From NCBI GenBank assembly GCA_964642725.1, contig CAZXQG010000016.1:3171-67170 (forward strand): 64,000 nt of DNA, in the 5' to 3' direction. Position 1 is the stretch's first letter, and the number at the start of each line of letters is the position of its first letter. Made by a program: the position numbers and the translations under genes. Source of the DNA: JAGVPT01 sp964642725 (lineage in GTDB: Bacteria; Bacteroidota; Ignavibacteria; UBA10030; UBA8401). Of the stretch, positions 36,238 to 44,737 are shown one piece after another. The notes under the pieces were generated by a model that ran no database searches, was not told the origin of the DNA, and was given only the letters and a program-made list of their open reading frames with translations.

Positions 36238-37905
36238 ATGAACCGAAGACATTTTATACAGCTTTCAGGGTCAGCGCTGACGGGCTTACTATTTGTGAAA
36301 AGAATGCACGCAGCTGGCATATCGATCGATTTGGTGTACCTCCCGGAAAAGCTATTCGTGCGACTTGATGATGGTTTGCATGAACTAGCTCCTGCGGGGA
36401 AAGAAACCTGGTCGTACGGTAATGTTGATGTTCACCTCACGCATTCCGATGATACGTTGTCGGCAAAATTACTTTCCCCCAAAGATTCAGTTCACGAGGT
36501 GGTATTGCAATGGGCATATCCGGTAAACAACGATGCAACCGTTTTAGGAGACCATTGGGAAAGAACGTACGGAGATGTGTCTTTTCGGTCAGCGTCTTTC
36601 GAAAGAAAAATGCCCTGGTATTTTATCCAACACGACGGAAAGATGACAACATGTTTTGGAGTGAAGACAGGATGCCGTGCCATATGCAATTGGCAATTAG
36701 GTAATGGCCAATTGCAGCTAACCATGGACACACGCAGTGCCGGCATAGGCGTGCAATTGGGCGACCGAGTTCTGGATTGTGCAGAGATTATTGCAACAAA
36801 AACAACGGAGGATGAGAATACTTTTGCGACGGCCCGCCGGTTTTGCGGCATGATGTGCGACAAGCCGCTTCTTCCCAAACTTCCCGTCTATGGCATTAAT
36901 GATTGGTATTTTGCCTACGGCAACAATTCATCCGATCTCATTCTACAGCACACATCGCTGCTGGCGAATCTGGCAACGGATGCCGGGAACCTCCCTTTCT
37001 CCGTCATCGATGCCGGGTGGGCTTCCTATTCCCCGTTGCTTCCCGGCGATTGCTGCTGGCAGGATGATTTTTTACGGCCGAATGATAAGTTTAAAGACAT
37101 GCAGAAGCTGGCGAACGATATTAAGAAACTCGGAATGCGTCCGGGGCTGTGGACAAGGCCATTGTGTGCGGCGCATGATGCCCCGCGGCAGTTGCTGCTG
37201 CCAACGATTCCCGGCAGAGATGATCCCAAAAACCCGGTGCTCGATCCGTCTATCGAGGAGAACATAGCGCATGTGAATCGCATCATCTCTACATACAAAC
37301 AGTGGGGTTTCGAAATGGTGAAGCATGATTTCACCACGTTCGATATCACAGGAAGATGGGGATTTGAGATGAAAGACGGCTTTACCGCTGCCGGATGGCG
37401 TTTTCATGACAACACAAAGACAACAGCGGAAGTTATTTTGCATTTGTATCAATCAATACGCGAAGCGGCGGGAGAAATGTATCTCATCGGCTGCAACACG
37501 GTAAGCCATTTATCGGCGGGTATTTTCGAACTCAACCGCATTGGTGATGATACCAGCGGAAAGGAATGGGATCGCACGCGCAAAATGGGGGTGAACACAC
37601 TCGGTTTTCGCATGATACAACACAATCATTTTTATGCCGCAGACGGCGATTGTGTCGGCTTAACCAAAAATGTGCCGTGGGCTAAAAATAAACAATGGAT
37701 GCAACTGCTGGCAGAGAGCAGCGCTCCGTTGTTTATTTCCGCCCAGCCGGATGCGCTCGGCGAAGAGCAACGGCAGTTCATCAAGTATTGTTTTTCCGCG
37801 GCGGCAAAACCGATGCCCGCGGCTGAACCGCTCGACTGGTTGACGAATCAATGGCCACAACAATGGAGACTTAACGGAAGCATGCGAGCGTTCGACTGGA
37901 GTTGA
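36238..37905 (+). CDS. GH36-like alpha-galactosidase with Tat signal
   Basis: A 555-residue glycosidase of the GH-D clan, closest to GH36/alpha-galactosidase-like enzymes. The N-terminus MNRRHFIQLSGSALTGLLF is a twin-arginine export signal (RRHFIQL). A beta-sandwich precedes the (beta/alpha)8 barrel. The nucleophile is Asp364 in MVKHDFTTF and the acid/base is one of Asp437/Asp438 in RIGDDTSG. The conserved MRPGLWTRPL and VIDAGW strands are present. It should release alpha-galactosyl or similar groups outside the cytoplasm. The ATG at 36238 has no visible Shine-Dalgarno. It is a lone gene without transporter or regulator. Confidence 0.85.
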   Translation: MNRRHFIQLSGSALTGLLFVKRMHAAGISIDLVYLPEKLFVRLDDGLHELAPAGKETWSYGNVDVHLTHSDDTLSAKLLSPKDSVHEVVLQWAYPVNNDATVLGDHWERTYGDVSFRSASFERKMPWYFIQHDGKMTTCFGVKTGCRAICNWQLGNGQLQLTMDTRSAGIGVQLGDRVLDCAEIIATKTTEDENTFATARRFCGMMCDKPLLPKLPVYGINDWYFAYGNNSSDLILQHTSLLANLATDAGNLPFSVIDAGWASYSPLLPGDCCWQDDFLRPNDKFKDMQKLANDIKKLGMRPGLWTRPLCAAHDAPRQLLLPTIPGRDDPKNPVLDPSIEENIAHVNRIISTYKQWGFEMVKHDFTTFDITGRWGFEMKDGFTAAGWRFHDNTKTTAEVILHLYQSIREAAGEMYLIGCNTVSHLSAGIFELNRIGDDTSGKEWDRTRKMGVNTLGFRMIQHNHFYAADGDCVGLTKNVPWAKNKQWMQLLAESSAPLFISAQPDALGEEQRQFIKYCFSAAAKPMPAAEPLDWLTNQWPQQWRLNGSMRAFDWS

Positions 37906-38345
37906 TTGCTGACGAGCCGGATCGGGTCAGCAGGAAGCGGTCGCTGTGAATCACTTTCCGGATGTTTGCGTCTGAACCTCCAGCCGGCCGGCGAGGGTTT
38001 TTCTTGCCCAATCTCTACCTATCTTTTATCCCCCTTGATTTTTGTTTCTTTTTCTCCTACACTCACATGAGGGAGTTGGTCTTGTGGGCAAGTCTATTAT
38101 CCACGATCACCGGCTGGGCGACAGAAATGCACACTTCGCGAAATCCATCGCATTGGGGTTTGGTGTACGATCCCGCGCTTCACAACTATCAATATCGACC
38201 ATCTAAGTCGCAACAAAACTATCTTCGTACCGTAGCCGCACGCTTGTCCACCCAACAACCGCTTGATATGCGGAGAACGCCGCGCGTTCATCCCTTTTTG
38301 TTTTTTATTCCGCGGTAAAGACGTTCGCAGAGAGAGGAGTACTTT
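37906..38345. other. Intergenic stretch without recognisable gene
   Basis: About 440 bases between the GH36-like gene and the serpin. A 118-codon frame at 37962-38318 has biased composition (FCFFFSYTH) but no domain, no Shine-Dalgarno and no signal. I therefore do not call it a gene. The last 20 bases hold the AGAGGAG ribosome binding site of the serpin. Confidence 0.5.
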
Positions 38346-39590
38346 ATGAAAAAGGAAATATTTCCAGCTCTCGTCATTGCTGTCTCCGTAACTATTGTAT
38401 CAAGCTGTCGAACAAGCACCACCGGACCGTCGGATGGTCCACCGCCTGCGGGCAGCCTTGGAACGATGGAAAAAGCTATTGCCGCATCGGACAATTCATT
38501 TGGCTTCAAGCTCTTTGCACAGATCAACAAAAGCGAACAAAACAAGAATGTGTTCATTTCTCCTTTTAGCGTTTCAACGGCATTCGGCATGCTGCTCAAT
38601 GGCGCGAACGGTCCGACGCTCGATTCATTGAAGCAGTCCCTCGGCGATGCGGGAATGTCATTGAACGATATCAACAACGCGTACAAGAACAGCTCTGCTT
38701 TCTTAACAGCACTTGATGCGAATGTTAGCTTCCAAAATGCAAATTCGATTTGGTATAGAAACGGATTCCTGGTGCTGCCTGAATTCTTGAGTGTCAATAA
38801 GAACTATTTCGATGCGGATGTTGCCGCTCTCGATTTTACTCAACCAAGTGCGGTGCAAACCATCAACAATTGGGTGGACACAAAAACAAACGGCAAAATT
38901 CCGTCAATTATTTCCGGTAGTATTCCGGGCAATGTCAGAATGTATCTCATCAATGCCATCTATTTTAAAGGAGCGTGGAAGTACGCGTTCAACGCATCGG
39001 CCACCAAGGATGCGTCGTTCACATGCGCAGACGGAAGCCTTGCGACGTGCAAGTTAATGAGCCAGGAAAAAACCTTTGCGTATTATGGCGACAATACTCT
39101 GCAGGCGATTGATATGCCGTACGGCGATGGGTCGTTCAGCATGACGGTCGTATTACCAGCCGCTGGAACTTCCGTTGACCAGTTTGCATCGGCATTAACA
39201 CAGCAGCAATGGGACGCAATTATTAGCAAACTAGATTCATCAGCGGTTGAGTTATACATGCCGAGGCTCACGATGGATTTTTCCAAATTATTGAAGAATG
39301 ATTTGACGGCGCTCGGCATGGGGATCGCATTCGATCCTGATAGAGCGGACCTTAGCCGTATCAGTCAACTGGCCGGGCTCTTTGTTACCGATGTAATACA
39401 CAAAACGTATGTAGCTGTTAATGAAGAAGGGACGGAGGCTGCGGCGGTGACATCGATCGTCGTCGCTGTAAAAGTTAATGTTCCAAATCCGGTGATGCGC
39501 ATTGATCATCCGTTTATTTTTGCAATTCGTGAACATCAATCGGGAACAATTCTGTTTATAGGCAAGGTAACAACTCCTGCCGGGCCGTAG
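38346..39590 (+). CDS. Serpin-family protease inhibitor lipoprotein
   Basis: A 414-residue serpin anchored to the envelope. The lipobox VSSC (Cys about 20) follows a short signal peptide and a Pro-rich spacer (TTGPSDGPPPAG). The serpin fold is complete: NVFISPFSVSTAFGMLLNGA, LINAIYFKGAWKYAF and a final DHPFIFAIREHQSGTILFIGKV. The hinge EEGTEAAAVTSIVVAV matches inhibitory serpins (small residues at P15-P9). Counting from the hinge places the scissile P1 at Lys in VAVKVN, giving a trypsin-like specificity prediction, though the loop is about two residues longer than in alpha-1-antitrypsin. It acts by trapping serine proteases. AGAGAGGAG precedes the ATG. Confidence 0.93.
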   Translation: MKKEIFPALVIAVSVTIVSSCRTSTTGPSDGPPPAGSLGTMEKAIAASDNSFGFKLFAQINKSEQNKNVFISPFSVSTAFGMLLNGANGPTLDSLKQSLGDAGMSLNDINNAYKNSSAFLTALDANVSFQNANSIWYRNGFLVLPEFLSVNKNYFDADVAALDFTQPSAVQTINNWVDTKTNGKIPSIISGSIPGNVRMYLINAIYFKGAWKYAFNASATKDASFTCADGSLATCKLMSQEKTFAYYGDNTLQAIDMPYGDGSFSMTVVLPAAGTSVDQFASALTQQQWDAIISKLDSSAVELYMPRLTMDFSKLLKNDLTALGMGIAFDPDRADLSRISQLAGLFVTDVIHKTYVAVNEEGTEAAAVTSIVVAVKVNVPNPVMRIDHPFIFAIREHQSGTILFIGKVTTPAGP

Positions 39591-39674
39591 GTCAAGATTG
39601 CGGCACCCGGCACAATGATGATCCATGCGCTCATAATATTTCTTATTTGACAGTTCAACAAGGGAAGGAAAAAA

Positions 39675-41723
39675 ATGAAAAGAAAATTATTGCATCTTTT
39701 TGTGATGAGCTTGGCAATCGTGAGCATTTCACATGCTCAGTATTCTCAAATCATAAGAAATAGTGCGGCACCGGACCGGGCGAAAACTCGGGAGTTGGCT
39801 GTTCAGTATATTGCTCATGCTAACGAAGCATGCTCTGACACCGTTTTCATACCAAACTCTGGCCCCGGCATTATTGAAGCAACAATTAATGGTGATACGA
39901 CGAATAGCGGAAGCAGAACGGATTCGATAAGAGTCTATGTGCTTCAGGAAAATCAGTTGTATATTCAAAATGCAGCCATTGTCGTTAACGACCCGACAGG
40001 AATACTAACTATTATTGGCCACCCGGATCCGAATGCGCCCGGACCGGGAACGAAGCCAGTGATCGTGCTAAAAGGAGTTAATGGCGTTGATCCAGGGACG
40101 AACACAGTTGTCGGGAGTCTGAAACTGGATAACCTTTATATACAAAATCAATTTACGAATGACGGCAATATTAATGACAACCTTTGGGCTTGCTCAACCG
40201 CCCTTGGCTTGCCCCAATCAGTGAGTGCAAATGACTGCTTGTTTGAGTTTTGCAGCCTTGCTACCTTCTCCTGCGACGGCTACACGAACGGAGCCAAATT
40301 TAGATTCACGAACTGCTATTTTCGGAACATGTTTAACCCGAATCAATGGTGGGGTGGAAGAGTATTTTATTGTAGGCAAGCAATCGATACGGTGTGGGTT
40401 GAAAACTGTACCGTAACGGACGGGGGAATGATCTTCTTGCAATCCAATGCTCTCTGTAAATTTGCGTATTACAACCACAACACGATTATAAACAGTAATC
40501 AGAGCTGGCAGGTAGGAGCATATTATTTTGAAGGATACTGGGTCAACAATCTTTTCATCAACCAGAATTGGGTCGGTGAAGATTATCCTAATGAAATAAC
40601 GCCGGGCGGAGTGGATCCTGACCCCGGAATGCTGGAGGGTACTATCAGTCTCGACACGATAACTGTTCAAGGCGGGTTCTCAAAGCACGCAAGAATCAAA
40701 ATACAACCCTATTTTTTGAATGCTGATTCATCGATCAACGAAGCATTATGCGGTCTCAATAATATTAAGGCCCTCGTTGCCAACAACGTGCTGTGGACGG
40801 ACACCGTATCGCTTGAACCGTACTATAAGAATAAGAAGGTGGGGCTTTACGGTCCTTACGGCACCGCATTTATCGACACTTGCCCTTCATCCTGGATCGG
40901 GTGGACAACTCCGTCAAATCCTCCGTACCCGGTCGTCAATATCCCCAATATCTGGATGAACTCACGCACAGCAGCACTATTCTCTGGCGTCTACAACAAA
41001 ATAATGCAAAGAGACAATCATGTTAATGTGCAGGTTCAGACTGTTACTCCGGCTATAGCCGATGCAGCAACAGCGGACCAGATGGCACGGTGGAATGCCG
41101 AGCAGTGGGCCGTCCCGGGTTTCACGTCTTCAACAAATAACATCCTTCATAGCAAATACATCTTTGGCGATTACGACCCGACTACCATTCCGGGATATAA
41201 AACAGAAGACGGGAATGGAATCACAAAATTCACCGACCTGAATGAAAATTTTGCTCAGTCCGGAACACCGATCTTGTCTACAATTGATAATTTACCAATA
41301 GGTGCTTTAATCTGGGATGATGCCAGACTTGCCGCCTATAATTCTGCGAATGAATTTCAATCAGTGTTGCATTTTTACCCTATCTATGAATATCCAGATA
41401 CTATTAACGCTGTAAAATCTTCACCGGCATTGCCTCACAGCTATGCGCTTTCACAGAACTATCCGAACCCGTTCAACCCGACGACATCGATTTCATTCAG
41501 TCTTCCCCAACGGTCGTATGTTTCATTGAAAGTGTTCGACATAATGGGAAGAGAAGTAGCTACGATTGTTTCGGAAGAGCTGCCGCCAGGCAGTCATTCG
41601 CGGCAATGGAATGCGTCGGTGTTTGCAAGCGGTGTGTATTTTTACCGGCTCGCGGCGAAAGCCACATCTTCGGGACAGACGGCATCGTTTACAGAAACGA
41701 AGAGACTATTGCTTCTCAAATAG
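39675..41723 (+). CDS. Secreted beta-helix-like protein with T9SS sorting tail
   Basis: A 682-residue exported protein. A signal peptide (LFVMSLAIVSISHAQ) is followed by about 350 residues with short strands and Asn/Cys-rich turns (FRFTNCYFRNMF, VWVENCTVTDGG, YYNHNTIINSN), like right-handed parallel beta-helices of the pectate-lyase/right-handed helix class. A less regular domain (about 380-580) follows. The end is a T9SS type A sorting domain (LSQNYPNPFNPTTSISFSLP...KRLLLLK). No catalytic signature is evident, so the role may be binding or structural. AAGGGAAGGA precedes the ATG. Confidence 0.85.
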   Translation: MKRKLLHLFVMSLAIVSISHAQYSQIIRNSAAPDRAKTRELAVQYIAHANEACSDTVFIPNSGPGIIEATINGDTTNSGSRTDSIRVYVLQENQLYIQNAAIVVNDPTGILTIIGHPDPNAPGPGTKPVIVLKGVNGVDPGTNTVVGSLKLDNLYIQNQFTNDGNINDNLWACSTALGLPQSVSANDCLFEFCSLATFSCDGYTNGAKFRFTNCYFRNMFNPNQWWGGRVFYCRQAIDTVWVENCTVTDGGMIFLQSNALCKFAYYNHNTIINSNQSWQVGAYYFEGYWVNNLFINQNWVGEDYPNEITPGGVDPDPGMLEGTISLDTITVQGGFSKHARIKIQPYFLNADSSINEALCGLNNIKALVANNVLWTDTVSLEPYYKNKKVGLYGPYGTAFIDTCPSSWIGWTTPSNPPYPVVNIPNIWMNSRTAALFSGVYNKIMQRDNHVNVQVQTVTPAIADAATADQMARWNAEQWAVPGFTSSTNNILHSKYIFGDYDPTTIPGYKTEDGNGITKFTDLNENFAQSGTPILSTIDNLPIGALIWDDARLAAYNSANEFQSVLHFYPIYEYPDTINAVKSSPALPHSYALSQNYPNPFNPTTSISFSLPQRSYVSLKVFDIMGREVATIVSEELPPGSHSRQWNASVFASGVYFYRLAAKATSSGQTASFTETKRLLLLK

Positions 41724-42108
41724 TTGTCATGCTTCAATCTCTCTTCCAAACGGACTTTGGCAAAGAGTTGACAGACGGAAAAACTATGTTCCCTCCCCTG
41801 AAAAGTGCGGGTCGGGGCGGGGTCGATGCCGGGGAACGGGCCTATAGATTTGCATTTTTCTCTTGATTTCCTCTTTATGTCTCGCTAATTTGACCGCCGT
41901 TACACAACATCGCCAAACGCATAAGAAACACAACCCCCGTATCTAGATGGAAATAACAAATCGAAAAAAGAACGAAGCCGCTTGATTCCTGCTCGGCAGG
42001 ATGAAGAAGGTTTTTGTGCCTTATCTCCATCCCAAAGTCTCTTTGGGGTCGAAACACTTCTGCCCGAAGAAAACAAATTCATATCCGACAATGAAAGGAC
42101 GAGAAACC
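41724..42108. other. Intergenic stretch without recognisable gene; short palindromic repeat
   Basis: These 385 bases between the T9SS cargo and the DUF3795 gene show no credible gene. At 42031-42046 lies the 16-mer CCCAAAGTCTCTTTGG, a near-perfect palindrome that recurs at 42623-42638 on the other side of the DUF3795 gene. Confidence 0.5.
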
Positions 42109-42546
42109 ATGACGTCTCCCGAACGACTCAATTTAGTTGCCCCGTGCGGTATCGATTGCGGGATTTGTGAACTCTATACTTGCCGGAACGATGCCCGGCT
42201 TTTCAGTGCTTTGATGTTGAGGGGAATACCGATGGACAAGATACCCTGCGATGGATGCCGGTCTATCGGAGGGAATTGTCCTGTCATAAAAGGAGAATGT
42301 GAAACAAGCAAGTGCGTAACGGAAAAAAAAGTGGAATATTGTTTCGAGTGTTCGGAGTTTCCCTGCGCTAAATTGCATCCCTCATCGAAAAAAGCAAACG
42401 TCCTGCCGCATAACATGAAAGTCTACAACCTTTGCACCATTAATCGGGATGGGGTCGAGGCCTTCGTTCAAAAATCATCCGAGATCAAAAAAAGATACTA
42501 CGCCGGAATCATGGAAATCGGCAAAGGTCCGCAGCTCGTGGATTGA
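42109..42546 (+). CDS. DUF3795 Cys-rich protein
   Basis: A 145-residue protein with the DUF3795 pattern: APCGIDCGICELYTC, then CDGC, NCPV, CETSKC and YCFECSEFPCAKL, giving more than ten cysteines that probably bind metal or an iron-sulfur cluster. The ATG at 42109 is chosen because AAAGGACGAG lies about 6 bases upstream; a longer frame from 42001 runs through the repeat at 42031. The family's function is unknown. A 14-bp hairpin follows 18 bases after its stop. Confidence 0.85.
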   Translation: MTSPERLNLVAPCGIDCGICELYTCRNDARLFSALMLRGIPMDKIPCDGCRSIGGNCPVIKGECETSKCVTEKKVEYCFECSEFPCAKLHPSSKKANVLPHNMKVYNLCTINRDGVEAFVQKSSEIKKRYYAGIMEIGKGPQLVD

Positions 42547-42564
42547 GAGGTTGGAGTGTACAAC

Positions 42565-42599
42565 ACGCTATCCGATTGCTGCCAACAATCGGGTAGCGT
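42565..42599 (+). terminator. Strong hairpin after DUF3795 gene
   Basis: A 14-bp stem with one G-T pair (42565-42578 with 42586-42599) closes a 7-base loop (CTGCCAA), 18 bases after the DUF3795 stop. No T tract follows, so it could be a factor-dependent terminator, an mRNA 3' stabiliser or a palindromic repeat. Confidence 0.5.
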
Positions 42600-42787
42600 C
42601 TTAGCGTAAAACTGTTCCCGTTCCCAAAGTCTCTTTGGAACGAGATGTAAACTTCATTTCTCAGGTTCTCAATCTCCGGCCGGAGACCATTCATTGAAGC
42701 GGGGAAACAAAACCGCACGTGTCTTCGTATCTCCTTATACGCAATCATTATGATATTCCCTTTTCGGTAAAGAAAGAAAAACTAAGA

Positions 42788-44327
42788 ATGAAAAAACGAA
42801 ATATTTCTTAGCAATGCTGGGCGTCCTCATTACCGCGTTTGTCATCTACCTTTCTATTGACGGCTTTTCCATTTTTCGTGATACTTGGACAGTTGTCATG
42901 GAGCAGCATCATCCCGTGAAGGACGAAAACATCGATGCAAAACTCCCCGCGCAGTCGCTTCATGATGACATGGAATGTCTTCGCACAACAATCGAGCATG
43001 TCGGTGTCAATCCTTATCTGAACATCAGCAAAAAAGAATTTTACAGAAAATTCGACAGCGTTGAAGCAGGAATTGACCGTCCCATCACTACCAAGGAATT
43101 CTATAAAAGAATCGTTCCTCTTGTTCATTCACTGAAAGACTCGCACACATCTTTCATGTGGAGTGAATTCCAGGACCATTATTCAAAAACCGGCGGGAAG
43201 TTTTTCCCGGTCACGGTCGACCTCGGGCTTGATGGAAGGATCTATGTTGACCGTGATTGCGGATCGAACGGGCTCATGAAAGGAACCGAGATCAAATCTA
43301 TCAATGGGATACCGTCGGCGAAAATCTTTCAAACGATACTATCATTCGAAAAAGGCGCAACCTTCTATCCGCGTGTGAAGAGCGCCCAGGATAATTTTCG
43401 CTGGCTGTTATGGGAGGCTTATGATTTTGAAGGCCCGTTCGAATTCAAACTCTCCGGCAGGACAATCACCGTCCAAGGTATTACACAAACAGAACTCGAC
43501 AAAAGCAATGTGCAGGCACCGGCGGAGAATAATCAGGATGTTGCATACACGCGCATGGCGGCGAGAACGGGTTTGCTTTCAGTCAAGACATTCCTGACAG
43601 ATCCCATGGTGTTCTCCGGCCAAATTCAAAAAGCCTTTGCCGATATTCACAAGGACAGTCTTACAAACCTGATTATTGATATCCGGGATAATGGCGGCGG
43701 GAGTGAAATCAATGGAGCAATATTGATCGACTATATTTGGGATAAGCCGTATCGGATGAGTTCACAATTCATGCGGAAAAAAAGCCGGGAATGGGTTGCA
43801 TTCTACTGGACAACCTACAAGTTGTGGATCAGGCCGATTCTTTCGTTTGGATTCATATCATCCATGAACGATGAAGCAAAGGTGATGTTCTCAACGTATG
43901 GCAAAACGCCGATCGGAGAGGTCGACACTGTTGAAATGCCCGAGACATAACCGACCGCAAACCCGCTCCGGTTTCACGGCAATGTCTGCGTTCTCATTAA
44001 TCACAATGTTTATTCTGCGGCAGTAGGATTTGTAGGAGCGGTAAAAGATTACCACATTGCAACGCTTATCGGAGAAGAGACGGGGAAAATACAAATGGCT
44101 TTGGAGATCTCTATCCTTTTGATCTTCCGAGCAGCCGTCTTTTTGTCATTGCGTCAACGACATTCATGCTCAGACCGAGCGGCGATCCGACAATGCTTCA
44201 TGGCGAAGTGCCCGACTACGAAATGGCCGGGGGCGGAGAAGGATCAAGAGAGGGAACGGATGCGGTGCTAGAATTTGCGAAGAAGGCGGACAGATGGCAA
44301 CGGCAATCCGCCGGACGGAATCAGTGA
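42788..44327 (+). pseudogene. S41-family (tail-specific protease-like) peptidase, disrupted
   Basis: Homology to S41 peptidases runs across three lesions. The original start seems to be the ATG at 42788 (MKK); one missing A in the A6 run breaks the frame before the membrane segment KYFLAMLGVLITAFVIYLS. The main frame then runs 42814-43950 with SLKDSHTSFMW and IIDIRDNGGGSEIN, and stops at TAA 43948-43950. The same frame continues after the stop with NVCVLINHNVYSAAVGF, which contains the expected catalytic Ser, and TLIGEETGK. One missing T in the TTT near 44100 shifts the frame, after which GDLYPFDLPSSRLFVIASTTF continues to TGA at 44325-44327. Any product ending at 43950 lacks the nucleophile. 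Sequencing error in homopolymers is a possible alternative for the two indels. Confidence 0.85.
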
Positions 44328-44467
44328 GTTGTGGGTCATACCATGATCTATGATAGTAGAATAAGAGGATCAACAATAGTGGAAATGGTGCATTTTATAC
44401 TACAGACTGGAACTGGTAGAATGTATGCAGGGGGTAATTAGATAAGTTATCTGGAATCACCATCATA
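44328..44467. other. Intergenic stretch between pseudogene and T9SS tail remnant
   Basis: About 140 bases with no recognisable gene. A short frame (HFILQTGTGRM) faintly resembles the end of a T9SS tail but is too short to call. Confidence 0.3.
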
Positions 44468-44591
44468 TCCTTCACCCTTATTCAGAACTACCTCAACCCG
44501 CTTAACCCTGCGATCAGTTATCAGTAAACAGTTATTTGACGCTGAAGGTGTCGACATACTCGGGCGGGAAGTGACAACACGTGTGAATTAG
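44468..44591 (+). pseudogene. Decayed T9SS sorting-domain remnant
   Basis: The plus strand reads SFTLIQNYLNPLNPAISYQ then TAA (44525-44527), a mutated version of the FTLSQNYPNPFNP motif. In a shifted frame it continues with TLKV (44539-44550) and, after a missing base, DILGREVTTRVN and TAG (44589-44591), which matches the usual KVFDILGREVTTLVN. At least two frame changes and one stop separate the pieces, so this is the relic of the 3' end of a secreted-protein gene. Confidence 0.75.
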
Positions 44592-44602
44592 ACAACGAAA
44601 AA

Positions 44603-44632
44603 AAGCCCCGGTGAATCCGGGGCTTACTTTTT
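44603..44632. terminator. Bidirectional rho-independent terminator
   Basis: A perfect 9-bp stem (AAGCCCCGG, 44603-44611, with 44617-44625) closes a TGAAT loop. It has A6 before it and ACTTTTT after it, so it has a T tract on both strands. It ends the minus-strand YCF48-like gene (stop at 44738) and also plus-strand transcription. Confidence 0.85.
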
Positions 44633-44737
44633 CATTCGCTTCCGTACCGCAATCCTGCGGCAGTTGTTCGGGACTGGACGTCTCTGTCGTCATTCCATCC
44701 CGGGACATCATGCTGACCGCCGCGATGCGATCTCCTG

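Noticed and set aside
37962..38318. 118-codon frame before the serpin
   Set aside because: No ribosome binding site, no domain, and odd low-complexity composition.
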